A stretch of 64,000 bases of DNA, taken from the NCBI GenBank assembly GCA_036273715.1, contig DASUHB010000037.1, forward strand, positions 100,935 through 164,934, given 5' to 3'. The translations under genes and the position numbers were made by a program. This document shows positions 20,220 through 29,249 of this stretch, one piece after another (position 1 is the first letter of the stretch; each line of letters opens with the position of its first letter). This DNA comes from Gemmatimonadaceae bacterium (lineage in GTDB: Bacteria > Gemmatimonadota > Gemmatimonadetes > Gemmatimonadales > Gemmatimonadaceae). A model generated the notes under the pieces. It was not told the origin of the DNA and did no database searches. It saw only the letters and a list, made by a program, of their open reading frames with translations.

Positions 20220-21347
20220 TCAGCGTCCGATGACGTCTCGCCGCACCGTCAGGTTGTCGATCCGGTCCATGTCCACCGTCACACCCATGCCCGGCGCATC
20301 GAGCGGCACCCGCACCATCCCCCGCTCGTCCATCGTCCACTCCGGCGTCACCACATCGCGCTCCCAGTAGCGCGAGCTCGGCGACAGGTCGCCGGGCAGC
20401 GTGAAGTTGGGCAGCGAGGCCAGTGCGACGTTGTGCGCCCGGCCGATCCCGCTCTCGAGCATCCCGCCGCACCACACCGGCACGTGCTGCGCCCAACAGT
20501 AATCATGGATGGCGAGCGACGAGGCGAAGCCGCCCACGCGTCCGGGCTTGATGTTGATGATACGGCCGCTGCCTAACGTCACCATGTCCTGCGCCCGCTC
20601 GAGATCGGTGATCGACTCATCGAGGCACAAGGGCGTGCGCAGCGACTGCTGCAGCGCGGCGTGCCGCACCAGATCCTCACGGCCCAACGGCTGCTCGATC
20701 ATCACCAGGTTGAAGGTGTCCAGCCGGCGCAGCACCGCGCTGTCGTCGAGCGTGTACGCCGAGTTGGCATCGACGGCCAGGTGCGCCGTGGGCCCGAGTG
20801 CCTCGCGAACGGCGCTCACGAACTCGACGTCCGTCCCCGGCGCGATCTTGATCTTGATCTTGTTGTACCCGTTCTTGCGCGCCGCGAGCGCCAGCTCGAC
20901 CAGCGCCTCCGGGCTGCTCTGGATGCCCAGCGAGATGCCGGTGGCGATCTCGTCGCGCGTCCCGCCCAACATGCGCGCGAGCGGCACGCCCTCGAGCCGC
21001 GCCGCGAGCTCCCACGACGCCATCTCCACCGCCGCTTTCGCCATGCGATGCCCGCGAAAATCGCGATCCAGGATCTCCGACACCGCGTTAGGCGACGGGA
21101 GATCCGCGCCCCGCACCCGAGGCGCGACCCAGGTGCGAATCGCCCACCACGCCGTGTCGATGGTTTCCGGGCTGTAGTTGGGCTGCTCGCCCGCTACGCA
21201 TTCGCCCCAGCCCGATATCCCGTCGGGATGCTGTAGCTCCACCAGCGCGATGCGCCGCTCCGTCACCATGCCGGACGAGATGCGGAACGGCTGCTTGAGC
21301 GGGAGTCGGATCTCCCGCAACACGATGCGATCGAAACGCAGCGTCAC
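20220..21347 (-). CDS. N-acylamino-acid racemase / o-succinylbenzoate synthase family enzyme
   Basis: 375 residues of the enolase superfamily (MLE subgroup, OSBS/NSAR). The catalytic set is visible: KIKIK (both Lys of the KxK motif), VDANSAYT, IEQPL and LDES (metal ligands) and INIKPGRVGG (second-face Lys). The GTG start at 21345-21347 overlaps the preceding GNAT stop by four bases, indicating translational coupling. Members either racemise N-succinylamino acids or make o-succinylbenzoate for menaquinone. The neighbouring GNAT and M20 genes, with no other men genes, favour racemisation, though bifunctional enzymes are known. Confidence 0.9.
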   Translation of the reverse strand: MTLRFDRIVLREIRLPLKQPFRISSGMVTERRIALVELQHPDGISGWGECVAGEQPNYSPETIDTAWWAIRTWVAPRVRGADLPSPNAVSEILDRDFRGHRMAKAAVEMASWELAARLEGVPLARMLGGTRDEIATGISLGIQSSPEALVELALAARKNGYNKIKIKIAPGTDVEFVSAVREALGPTAHLAVDANSAYTLDDSAVLRRLDTFNLVMIEQPLGREDLVRHAALQQSLRTPLCLDESITDLERAQDMVTLGSGRIINIKPGRVGGFASSLAIHDYCWAQHVPVWCGGMLESGIGRAHNVALASLPNFTLPGDLSPSSRYWERDVVTPEWTMDERGMVRVPLDAPGMGVTVDMDRIDNLTVRRDVIGR

Positions 21348-22222
21348 AGTTCGGTTGGGCCGGAGGATGGGGTGGCAGTGAGCGTAGCGATGTAGTAGCT
21401 GCAGTCGGCGCCGTCATCATGGACGAATCCGGTCACTCCATACCCGGCGTCGACCGCCCACAGAATGACGCAGCGCGTGCTGGCGCGCCAGCGCGTCGCG
21501 GTCGAGATCGATTCCGCTTGCACCCGGTCGATCGATGCGGGAACGGCAATGCGCACGACCGGATCGCGCGGATGTGCCGAGAGATCGGGAACGCTGGGCA
21601 GGCCGTCGGCACCCACTGGATTGAGCACGGGTGCGTCGAGCGCATCGTTGGGCGGACGCGTCGCGAGCGGCGCCTCGCGATCCAGCTCCCACGCGACAAT
21701 GAATCGGTCGGTGCCGAGCCCGCGATGCAGCGTGCTGCTGGTATCCGTGCCGTACATGTTGGGCACGTATTCGATCACGTGCGCGCCCAACCGGTTGATG
21801 TTGAGGTGCGCGTTTCGCGACACGAGCGGGTCGAAGGTCCAGTACATCCGCGTGATGCCGCGTTGGCGAAGCGTGTCGCGTTGGTACGCTTTGAGGCGTC
21901 GGCCGATACCGTGGTCGCGCATGTCGTCGCGGACGGCGAGCATGTCGGACCAGTGGGCCAATCGACCGTGCTCGACGCCCGTCATGCCGAACACGAAGCC
22001 GACCAGTTGGTCGCCCTGAAACGCGCCGGCGGCGACGCCGCCGATGCGCTGCGTCACTTTGAGCAGGGCGGCCGGGACGCGTTCGCTGAATTCGGGGCCC
22101 CAGACCTCGGTCTGCAGGTCGGCGCAGCGCGCGAATTCGTCGTGTGTGCGAAGGGCGCGCACCTCGATTGCGTTGGGCGTCGAGGCGGCGTGCGGTTGGG
22201 AGTCGAGCACCGGCTTGTGCAT
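21344..22222 (-). CDS. GNAT family acyltransferase (COG3375 type, probable D-amino-acid N-succinyltransferase)
   Basis: 292 residues. The GNAT core covers about residues 20-180, with the CoA-loop region RDHGIGRRLK and the COG3375 hallmark MYWTFDPLVSRNAHLN. A C-terminal extension of about 100 residues follows. In Geobacillus a COG3375 protein next to an N-succinylamino-acid racemase and an M20 desuccinylase transfers succinyl to D-amino acids; the same three-gene order is seen here. The ATG at 22220-22222 is taken as start. It is the first gene of the operon and lies 82 bases from the palindromic operator it shares with the divergent GntR gene. Confidence 0.85.
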   Translation of the reverse strand: MHKPVLDSQPHAASTPNAIEVRALRTHDEFARCADLQTEVWGPEFSERVPAALLKVTQRIGGVAAGAFQGDQLVGFVFGMTGVEHGRLAHWSDMLAVRDDMRDHGIGRRLKAYQRDTLRQRGITRMYWTFDPLVSRNAHLNINRLGAHVIEYVPNMYGTDTSSTLHRGLGTDRFIVAWELDREAPLATRPPNDALDAPVLNPVGADGLPSVPDLSAHPRDPVVRIAVPASIDRVQAESISTATRWRASTRCVILWAVDAGYGVTGFVHDDGADCSYYIATLTATPSSGPTEL

Positions 22223-22303
22223 GGGCGATCGGCAGCGGGAACCGGCAACCGGGGCGGGACGGCGGGGGCCGGCCCGGTGGCGGTCAATATGCAAGACGAC
22301 ATG

Positions 22304-22321
22304 GTATACCTCAAGGTATAC
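22304..22321. promoter_or_regulatory. Palindromic operator between GNAT operon and GntR gene
   Basis: A perfect 7+7 inverted repeat, GTATACC-TCAA-GGTATAC, in the 164-base gap between two divergent genes. GGTATAC half-sites resemble operators of FCD-type GntR regulators (TGGTATACCA-like), and the neighbouring gene encodes such a regulator. The AT-rich position suggests that it overlaps promoter elements on one or both strands. It is probably the autoregulatory site that also controls the salvage operon. Confidence 0.75.
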
Positions 22322-22386
22322 AATAGCGCACCGGAAAACTCGACCCAGGCTTGCCGATTCCCGCCGTTCCTGTACCTTCTGCCCCT

Positions 22387-23127
22387 ATGCCCGAGGCCAC
22401 GAAATCCGGCAGGCCAAACCAACCCGTCAGCAAGCGCGCGACCCGCGGCGACCGCATTGCCCGCGCCTACGAACAACTTCGCGACCTCATCATCGCGGGC
22501 CGCCTCGCCCCGGGCTCCCGCATCATCGAAAGCGACATCGCCGAACGGTTGGGCGTCAGCCGCACACCCGTGCGCAGCGCCCTGCACCGCTTGCAACAAG
22601 AAGGCTACATCGCCGGCGTTGGGCGGAAGAAAGAACAACGCCTCGTCATCGCGCCGCTCACGCAGGAAGACGCGCGCGAGTTGTTCGAAATCATCGGCTC
22701 GATCGAAGGACTCGCGGCACGCGGCGCCGCCGAAGCGCCCGACCACGCGCGCGACTCGTTGGTCACGCAGCTCCGCCACATCAACGTCAAGCTCTCCGAA
22801 GCATCGCGCCCCGGACATCCGGATCCGCTCCGCATCTTCGACATGGACATGTCGTTCCACCGGCACTACGTCGACGCGGGCGCCGGGCCGCGCCTGCGCG
22901 CGCTGCACGACGCGATCAAGCCGCAAGCCGAACGCTACGTGCGCCTCTACACCAGTTCGTTGATCGACGAGATCGGCCGGTCCGTTGCCGAGCACGACAC
23001 GATCATCGAGCGCATCGCCTCCGCGAATGCCGACGGTGCCCAACGGTCGGTCGAGCGCAACTGGCGCAACGCCGCCGTTCGCCTCCGGCGCGTCATTTCG
23101 ACGCTGGGCGAGCGCGGGAGCTGGTAG
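22387..23127 (+). CDS. GntR family transcriptional regulator, FadR/FCD subgroup
   Basis: 246 residues. The N-terminal winged helix-turn-helix (RDLIIAGRLAPGSRIIESDIAERLGVSRTPVRSALHRL, about residues 32-70) is followed by an all-helical FCD ligand domain with the metal-type pattern FDMDMSFHRHY and AEHDTIIERI. It is divergent from the racemase operon and has an inverted-repeat operator 66 bases upstream of the ATG, so it likely responds to an amino acid or acyl-amino acid. Its 3' end overlaps the convergent MFS gene by 35 bases. Confidence 0.92.
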   Translation: MPEATKSGRPNQPVSKRATRGDRIARAYEQLRDLIIAGRLAPGSRIIESDIAERLGVSRTPVRSALHRLQQEGYIAGVGRKKEQRLVIAPLTQEDARELFEIIGSIEGLAARGAAEAPDHARDSLVTQLRHINVKLSEASRPGHPDPLRIFDMDMSFHRHYVDAGAGPRLRALHDAIKPQAERYVRLYTSSLIDEIGRSVAEHDTIIERIASANADGAQRSVERNWRNAAVRLRRVISTLGERGSW

Positions 23128-24580
23128 CCGGCTCGTATACCAGCGACGACAACGGCGCCGCCAATTCCTCCAATCCGGTCCGCTCCGCGCGGACGCCGTA
23201 GATCAGCTCCACGATGGCCGCGGCGAACATCAGCACGGCCGCGAGCACGTAGCCGAGGAACAGTTGCACGCGCGACCCGCTGCCGATGAGATGCCCGAAC
23301 AGCGTCGGCGCCACGATCCCGCCCGCCGCCGTGCCCAACGAATAGAAGAAGGCGATCGCCAGCGCCCGGATCTCGAGCGGAAAAATCTCGCTCACCGTGA
23401 GGTAGGCGGAGCTGGCGGCGCACGAGGCGAAAAAGAAGATGATCGACCAGAGCGCGGTCTGCGAAGTGGCCGACAGGTAGCCCTGCGCGAACAACCATCC
23501 CGTGAGCACCAACAGCGCCGCCGAGATGGCGTAGGTGCCGGCGATCATCTGCTTCCGGCCGATCGTGTCGAACAGATGGCCTAACAGCACCGGGCCCAGA
23601 AAGTTGCCGACCGCGAACGGCAACAAGTAGATCCCGGTGCGCGGAGCCGGCACGTCGTAGAATCGCGTGAGAATGAGCACGTACGTGAAGAACACCGCGT
23701 TGTACAAGAACGCCTGCGACGTGATCAGCGCCAGGCAGAGCACCGACCGCTGCCAGTATTGCTTGAACATTACCCGCGCCACCAGTCCGAACCCGAAGCT
23801 GCGCCGCGGGTGGATGACTAACGGCTCGGTCGTGCACACCTCGAGCGTGCGCCCCAGACTCCGTTCCACCCTCGCTTCGATGGCGTCCATGATCCGGTGC
23901 GACTCGTGCCCCGAGCCGTGCGTCATGAGCCACCGCGGACTTTCCGGGATGCTCTTGCGCAGGAACAGAATCAGCAAGCCTAACGCAGCGCCGATGCCGA
24001 AGCCGACACGCCAGCCCAGCGTCGGCGGCAAGATCGCCGGATCCAGAATGAGCAGCGTGGAGGCGGAGCCGATCGCCGCGCCGATCCAGTAGCTGCCGTT
24101 GACGATGAGGTCCGCCCGGCCGCGATACGTGGCCGGGATCAATTCGTCGATCGCCGAGTTGATGGCGGCGTATTCGCCGCCGATGCCGGCGCCGGTCAAG
24201 AACCGGAACGCGATGAAACTGCTCAGATTCCACGAGAACGCCGTGAGCAACGTGCCCAACAGATAGACCGCCAGCGTCACGAAGAAGAGCTTCCGTCGCC
24301 CGTAGCGATCGGTCAGGTGCCCGAACACGAGCGAGCCGATCACGGCGCCGATCACGTACGTCGACCCGATTTCGCCGATCTGCGTCGCGGTGAAGTTCAT
24401 CACCGCCGGATCCTGGAGCACGCCGCTCACCGCTCCGGCGAGCGTCACCTCGAGCCCATCGAGGATCCAGGTCACGCCGAGCGCGATCAGGATGAGCCAA
24501 TGGAATCCACACCACGGCAGTCGGTCCAAACGCGCCGGAATGTGCGTCTCGAACGGTTCGGCGGTCAGTTGGTCATCCAT
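23093..24580 (-). CDS. MFS transporter, sugar/metabolite:H+ symporter type
   Basis: 495 residues with twelve predicted TM segments. The loop 2-3 signature GHLTDRYGRRKLF is present, as are TGAGIGGEYAAINSAIDELIP in TM4-5 and SIPESPRWL before the central loop, as in the metabolite:H+ symporter and sugar porter branches. The large central cytoplasmic loop spans about residues 215-265. It sits beside the D-amino-acid salvage genes, is convergent with their regulator, and could import the substrate; that link is inference. Confidence 0.88.
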   Translation of the reverse strand: MDDQLTAEPFETHIPARLDRLPWCGFHWLILIALGVTWILDGLEVTLAGAVSGVLQDPAVMNFTATQIGEIGSTYVIGAVIGSLVFGHLTDRYGRRKLFFVTLAVYLLGTLLTAFSWNLSSFIAFRFLTGAGIGGEYAAINSAIDELIPATYRGRADLIVNGSYWIGAAIGSASTLLILDPAILPPTLGWRVGFGIGAALGLLILFLRKSIPESPRWLMTHGSGHESHRIMDAIEARVERSLGRTLEVCTTEPLVIHPRRSFGFGLVARVMFKQYWQRSVLCLALITSQAFLYNAVFFTYVLILTRFYDVPAPRTGIYLLPFAVGNFLGPVLLGHLFDTIGRKQMIAGTYAISAALLVLTGWLFAQGYLSATSQTALWSIIFFFASCAASSAYLTVSEIFPLEIRALAIAFFYSLGTAAGGIVAPTLFGHLIGSGSRVQLFLGYVLAAVLMFAAAIVELIYGVRAERTGLEELAAPLSSLVYEPATSSRARPASK

Positions 24581-24708
24581 TGGCTACTCGCATCACGATG
24601 GCCTCCCCGGGCGCCGATGTCCGCTGGCGACACGGCCGCATCCGAGTGTATTCTGCGCAATGCCGGGTCCGCTTGATAGCTGCAGGACCCGTTCCCGACG
24701 GTGGTGAC

Positions 24709-25527
24709 ATGGAGCTTCTGGACTTACTTCTTGGCTCGAACGCCTCACGCAGCGCAACGCTCGCCGCGATGAGCCCCGTGGTCCTCATGGGTCGCGGACA
24801 CAGCGGCACCCGGGTGCTGGCGTGGATGTGTGTACACCTCGGCGTCACGTTGGGCACGAGCGGTCCGCACATCGAGGGCGATCCCGACGACGTCCGCTTC
24901 ACCAACAAGATCAAACGGCTGGCGGCGCGCAACCTGGATGTGACGTCGCCGGCGCGTGTGCGCGAGCCGGCGTTGCGCCGCTTCAAGGCGGCGGTGTCGG
25001 CGTACTACGCGGGACTCGGCAGTCCCGCGGGCATGTGGGGCTGGAAGTTTCCGGAGACGTATCTCATCGCGCCGTACGTTGCACGCGCGTTTCCGCGGGC
25101 GAAATACCTGCACCTGGTGCGGGACGGACGGGACGTTGCGTTCAAGACCCATCTCACTGACAAGCCGCGGCACCGCGTTGGGCGTGCGGTGCTGAGCGCC
25201 TGCAACGCGCTCGGGCTGCCCGAGCATCTGCGTGCGGCCGCGTCATGGCAGTACCAGGTGGACCGCTTCGATGCGTTTCGCGAACAGCTGCCGGCGTCGG
25301 ATGTGCTGGACCTCCGATTCGAGGACCTGTGCACGGCGCCGCGCGAGAGTGCCGAGCGGTTGAGCGCGTTTTTGGGCGCACCGATGACTGATGCGTGCCG
25401 CGAGTACGCGGCCACTGGCATCGACACGCTCAAAATTGCCCAGTATCGCGACCAGGATCCGCGGCTGGTGGACGAGGTGGAGCGGCGCATCGGCGCAACG
25501 CTCCGGCGGTACCGCTACCTGCCCTGA
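24709..25527 (+). CDS. Sulfotransferase family protein
   Basis: 272 residues from the ATG at 24709, preceded by a GGTGGTG site; the frame is open further upstream without a better start. The PAPS-binding elements are visible: a 5'-phosphosulfate loop-like stretch LMGRGHSGTRVLAWM near residue 25 and the 3'-phosphate loop YLHLVRDGRDVAFKTHL near residue 130. It would transfer sulfate from PAPS to an unknown acceptor, often a glycan or lipid. It is divergent from the MFS gene and has no obvious pathway partners. Confidence 0.8.
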   Translation: MELLDLLLGSNASRSATLAAMSPVVLMGRGHSGTRVLAWMCVHLGVTLGTSGPHIEGDPDDVRFTNKIKRLAARNLDVTSPARVREPALRRFKAAVSAYYAGLGSPAGMWGWKFPETYLIAPYVARAFPRAKYLHLVRDGRDVAFKTHLTDKPRHRVGRAVLSACNALGLPEHLRAAASWQYQVDRFDAFREQLPASDVLDLRFEDLCTAPRESAERLSAFLGAPMTDACREYAATGIDTLKIAQYRDQDPRLVDEVERRIGATLRRYRYLP

Positions 25528-25594
25528 CGACGGCGCGCGGCGTCAGGTTCCGAGACGGGTCGTGCCGGGCCCACCCGGCCAGTCCGTTAGACGA

Positions 25595-26086
25595 TCACCG
25601 GCGCGGCGGCCCGGACGCCGGCCGCCGCTCGATCACGCCCCCGGTGCCCACGAAGCCGAACCGGTGGTAGAGCGTTCGGCTGCGATCCGTCGGCCACAGG
25701 AACAGCGCGTCGAGGCCATGCGTTTCCGGCGCGCACACGAGCGCCGTGAGCAGCGCGCTGCCGACGCCTTCGCCGCGCGAGCGCTCATCGACGAAGAAAT
25801 TCGAGATGTAGCCGTGCCATTCGCCTTCGCCTAACGGATTGGGAATCTTCTCCACGATCTGCATCCAGATCGCGCCCACGACCCTTGGACCGCGCGCGGC
25901 CACCCAGCAGCGCCACGAGGCGCCCGGCCGCAACCGGTCGGCCATCCAGTCCTCGCATCGCGCGAGGAACGCATTGGCATCTTCGTCGGGCGTGGCGAGC
26001 CCGGCTCGTAAGGCATAGCGCAGTCGCGCCAGGGCCGGCGCATCGCTGTGCACCGCGCGCCGTACCGTGACCGATGTTCGAGTCAT
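25595..26086 (-). CDS. GNAT family N-acetyltransferase
   Basis: 163 residues, a single GNAT domain. The acetyl-CoA motif A reads SNFFVDERSRGEGVGSALL and is followed by LWPTDRSRTLYHRFGF, typical of motif B. The substrate is unknown. It converges with the sulfotransferase gene and is divergent from the TonB receptor gene. Confidence 0.88.
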   Translation of the reverse strand: MTRTSVTVRRAVHSDAPALARLRYALRAGLATPDEDANAFLARCEDWMADRLRPGASWRCWVAARGPRVVGAIWMQIVEKIPNPLGEGEWHGYISNFFVDERSRGEGVGSALLTALVCAPETHGLDALFLWPTDRSRTLYHRFGFVGTGGVIERRPASGPPRR

Positions 26087-26477
26087 GTCCTAGCGCCGTC
26101 ATGCGAGAGTCCGGTCGCGCAATCCACGCGCGACACGCCACAGAATGTACGCGATTCGCCCCGTCCACCGCCACCGGATGGCGCGGTGGTGTGAGTTGTT
26201 TGGCGCGCATCGGCGCATTCGGCATCGACTATGCAGGGCTGGCCGGAATCTTCTCGCGCAGGCCGTCGTGATTCGGATCGCCCCATTACTCACAACGCCG
26301 CGCCGGTGCGCACGCGTCTCGCCTCCGAGGCGCGTCGCCCGCCCGCCCCCGTCCATCCCATCGGTCCATCTCCGCACACACGATCCACCATGCACGGCGC
26401 CGGTATGCCTAACGCAGCCGAGTCGCGCTCCTGGGGTGTGAACGTCCAACTCGCTTCGAACCACGGAGGATATTGCT
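26087..26477. other. Intergenic region upstream of the TonB receptor operon
   Basis: About 390 bases between two divergent genes. I see no credible gene and no RNA gene. It must hold the promoter of the glycan uptake operon. The only clear element is a ribosome site, GGAGG, at about 26465, eight bases before the receptor start. One GCCTAAC heptamer lies at about 26407. Confidence 0.5.
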
Positions 26478-29246
26478 ATGATCCCGAACTCGCGTTGGGG
26501 TACGCCGAGTGTCCGGAATCATCACGCGATGACGGCGGTGCTGCTCGCGCTGGCCGTCTGCGTCATGTCGACTGCCGCCGGCGCCCAGGCGGCAGGAAAT
26601 GGCAGCGTTGCCGGCAAGGTCGTCGATGAACACGGTGCGCCTGTCGTCAGCGCTCAAGTCTTCGTCGATCGCACGACGATCGGCACGCTCACGCGCGGCG
26701 ACGGCACGTACCTCCTCGGCAGCGTCCCGTCCGGCTCGCACGTGCTGCGCATTCGGCTCATCGGCTATCGGCCCGACTCGGCCAGCATCACGGTCACCGA
26801 TGGTCAACGCACCGAGCAGAACTTCACGCTGCACGCAGATCCGCTGCAGTTGCAGAGCGTGGTCGTCACCGGCACATCGGTTCCGACGCAGAACCTCAAG
26901 GCCAGCGTCGCTGTCACGTCGATGAGTCCGGAAGAAATCCAGCAGGCCGCGCCCCGCAGCACCACGGAGATGCTGCGCTACGTGCCCGGATTCACGCGCG
27001 TCGAGAGTTCGGGCGGCGAAGTGAACGAGAACATCAGCATGCGCGGCATTCTGGGCGTCGAGCTCGTCATGTTCATGGAAGACGGAATGCCGGTGTTTCC
27101 GACGATGCACACGTTCTTCATGAACGCCGACAATCTGTTCCGTCCCGACGAGAACATCGAGCGCATGGAAGTGGTGCGCGGCGGCGCATCGGCGCTGTTC
27201 GGATCCAACACGCCGGGCGCCATCATCAACTTCATCAACAAGACGGGCGGCGACCAATTCCAGGGAACGATGGTCGCCACCGGCGGCACGGAAGGCTTGG
27301 CCCGCTATGACGTGGACATCAACGGTCCGCTCAACGACCAGTGGCGGTTCAACGTCGGCGGGTTTTATCGCTACGACCACGGCGTGCGCGATCCCGGATT
27401 CCCCGGCATCCACGGCGGCCAGCTCAAGGCCAACGTGACCCGTCTGCTCGACAACGGCTACATCCGGTTCTCGGCCAAGGTGATCGACGACAACAACCAG
27501 TTCATTCTCGATCTCCCGTTCGAGAACAACGGCAATCCGCGCTTTGTGCCCGGGTTCAGCGCGTACGGGTCGATGAACACGAACGAGGGACTGGACCTCT
27601 CGGTGCCCACGCCCACGGGCAAGCAGGAGTTTCCGTTAGGCAACGGCATCGCGACGGATGCCTCGTGGTTCACGGCCGATGCGGCGTTCGACCTGGCCAA
27701 CGACTGGCACATTCGCAACAGCGCGCAGATCATGCGCGACCACGAAGAATGGAACGCGCTCGTGCCGTCGAACGCGATGACGGTGCAGAACTTCCTGACC
27801 ATGCCGGCGGGCCAGGGCGGGCTCGGGCTCCCGGCGGGATCGACCATCCAGCTCAACTACACCAACCATTTCGACGACGCGGGCAACCCGCTGCCCTTCA
27901 ACACGCCCAACGATCTGGTGGCGCCGGGGCAGGACATCCACGTGTCCAAACCGATCGCCGCGTTCCAGGATCAGGTGCAGGCGCGCAAGGAGTTTGGCAA
28001 GAACACGCTGTCGTTAGGCGCGTACTTCGCCAACTACAGCCAGGACAACCACTGGTTCTTCAGTCAGGTGCTGACCGACGTTCGCGACAATCCGCGGTTC
28101 CTCGATGCCGTGGTCACGACGCCGGGCGGGGCCCCGACGCCCATCACGAAAAACGGCTTCATGAACTTCATGTCGGGCTACACCAACGGCACCGGCCAGA
28201 CGAGCATCGTGTCGGGCGTGGTCGGCTTGAGCCTGCAGCCCACGGACAAGCTGCACATCGACGCCGGCGGTCGCGTGGAGTACGATGACTACGTCCAGGC
28301 GTCCGAGAACACCTCGACCTTCGATCTCGACAGCAACGCGGCCACGCCCTGGAACAACGAGACATTCGGCAACGGGTCGTTCCGCCACTTCCAGAAGGGC
28401 ATCACGGATTGGGCCGCTTCGCTAGGCGTGAACTACGCGCTCAAGGACAATCTGTCGCTCTACGCCTCCGGGTCGCGGGGCTACAAGATGCCGGCGTTGG
28501 ACGAGTTCCTGCAGGCGCAGGCGCAGCAGCAAGTGAATCTGTTCGAGTCGCGCGAAGTGCAGTCATACGAGGCCGGCGTGAAGGGCGTCACCGACATGTT
28601 CGGGTATACGCTCGACGGCTTCTATACGGTTCTCAAGAACGTCGTCAATCAGGGATTGGTCATCGACTCGGTGACGGGACGGTCGACGTGGGTGATCCAG
28701 CCGCAGCCGCAGAACAAGGCGTACGGTGCGGAGGCCGAGCTGGTAGCCAATCCGCTGCCCGGACTCCAGTTGTTGGGCAACGGCACGTTCCTGCGCGCCG
28801 AGCTCGGCTCGGGCGCCGGCGCACAGGTCGGAGCGCGGCTCAACGGCGTGCCGGCCTCGTTAGGCAACATCTCGGGCACCTACACGATCGGCAAGTTCCG
28901 CGCGCTCGCCGACTGGCACTGGGTCGGCTCGCGGTTCGTGGACATCACGACGGGCATCCAGCTGCCGGCCTACAGCTACTTCAATTTTGGCGCGTCGTAT
29001 CTCTTCCCGCAGAACGGCGTGACGCTGGACGTACGGCTGTTGAACGCCTTCCAGGGGGAAGGGCTCGAGGAAGGCAACCCGCGTCTCTTGACGTCGGGCA
29101 CGAACCCGATCTTCCTGGCGCGTCCGATTCTCCCGCGGCGGCTGACGGTGTCGTTGCGGTACGATTTTGGCGCGAACGGCGAACCGACGTCGCCGGCGTC
29201 CACCGGATCGACGACATCGCCATCGCAGTCGACGTCGAAGCAGTAG
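26478..29246 (+). CDS. TonB-dependent outer-membrane receptor with carboxypeptidase-regulatory-like N-domain
   Basis: 922 residues. The signal peptide ends at AGAQ. Residues about 40-125 form a CarboxypepD_reg-like beta domain (GSVAGKVVDEHGAPVVSAQVF). The plug follows (TEMLRYVPGFTRVES ... MRGILGVELVMFMEDG ... ERMEVVRGGASALFGSNTPGAIINF), then the 22-strand barrel ending in aromatic-rich strands. It takes up a large substrate, probably an oligosaccharide judging from the downstream glycosidases and symporter. An AGGAGG-like site precedes the ATG. It is the first gene of an operon that continues only 3 bases later. Confidence 0.92.
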   Translation: MIPNSRWGTPSVRNHHAMTAVLLALAVCVMSTAAGAQAAGNGSVAGKVVDEHGAPVVSAQVFVDRTTIGTLTRGDGTYLLGSVPSGSHVLRIRLIGYRPDSASITVTDGQRTEQNFTLHADPLQLQSVVVTGTSVPTQNLKASVAVTSMSPEEIQQAAPRSTTEMLRYVPGFTRVESSGGEVNENISMRGILGVELVMFMEDGMPVFPTMHTFFMNADNLFRPDENIERMEVVRGGASALFGSNTPGAIINFINKTGGDQFQGTMVATGGTEGLARYDVDINGPLNDQWRFNVGGFYRYDHGVRDPGFPGIHGGQLKANVTRLLDNGYIRFSAKVIDDNNQFILDLPFENNGNPRFVPGFSAYGSMNTNEGLDLSVPTPTGKQEFPLGNGIATDASWFTADAAFDLANDWHIRNSAQIMRDHEEWNALVPSNAMTVQNFLTMPAGQGGLGLPAGSTIQLNYTNHFDDAGNPLPFNTPNDLVAPGQDIHVSKPIAAFQDQVQARKEFGKNTLSLGAYFANYSQDNHWFFSQVLTDVRDNPRFLDAVVTTPGGAPTPITKNGFMNFMSGYTNGTGQTSIVSGVVGLSLQPTDKLHIDAGGRVEYDDYVQASENTSTFDLDSNAATPWNNETFGNGSFRHFQKGITDWAASLGVNYALKDNLSLYASGSRGYKMPALDEFLQAQAQQQVNLFESREVQSYEAGVKGVTDMFGYTLDGFYTVLKNVVNQGLVIDSVTGRSTWVIQPQPQNKAYGAEAELVANPLPGLQLLGNGTFLRAELGSGAGAQVGARLNGVPASLGNISGTYTIGKFRALADWHWVGSRFVDITTGIQLPAYSYFNFGASYLFPQNGVTLDVRLLNAFQGEGLEEGNPRLLTSGTNPIFLARPILPRRLTVSLRYDFGANGEPTSPASTGSTTSPSQSTSKQ

Positions 29247-29249
29247 GGC

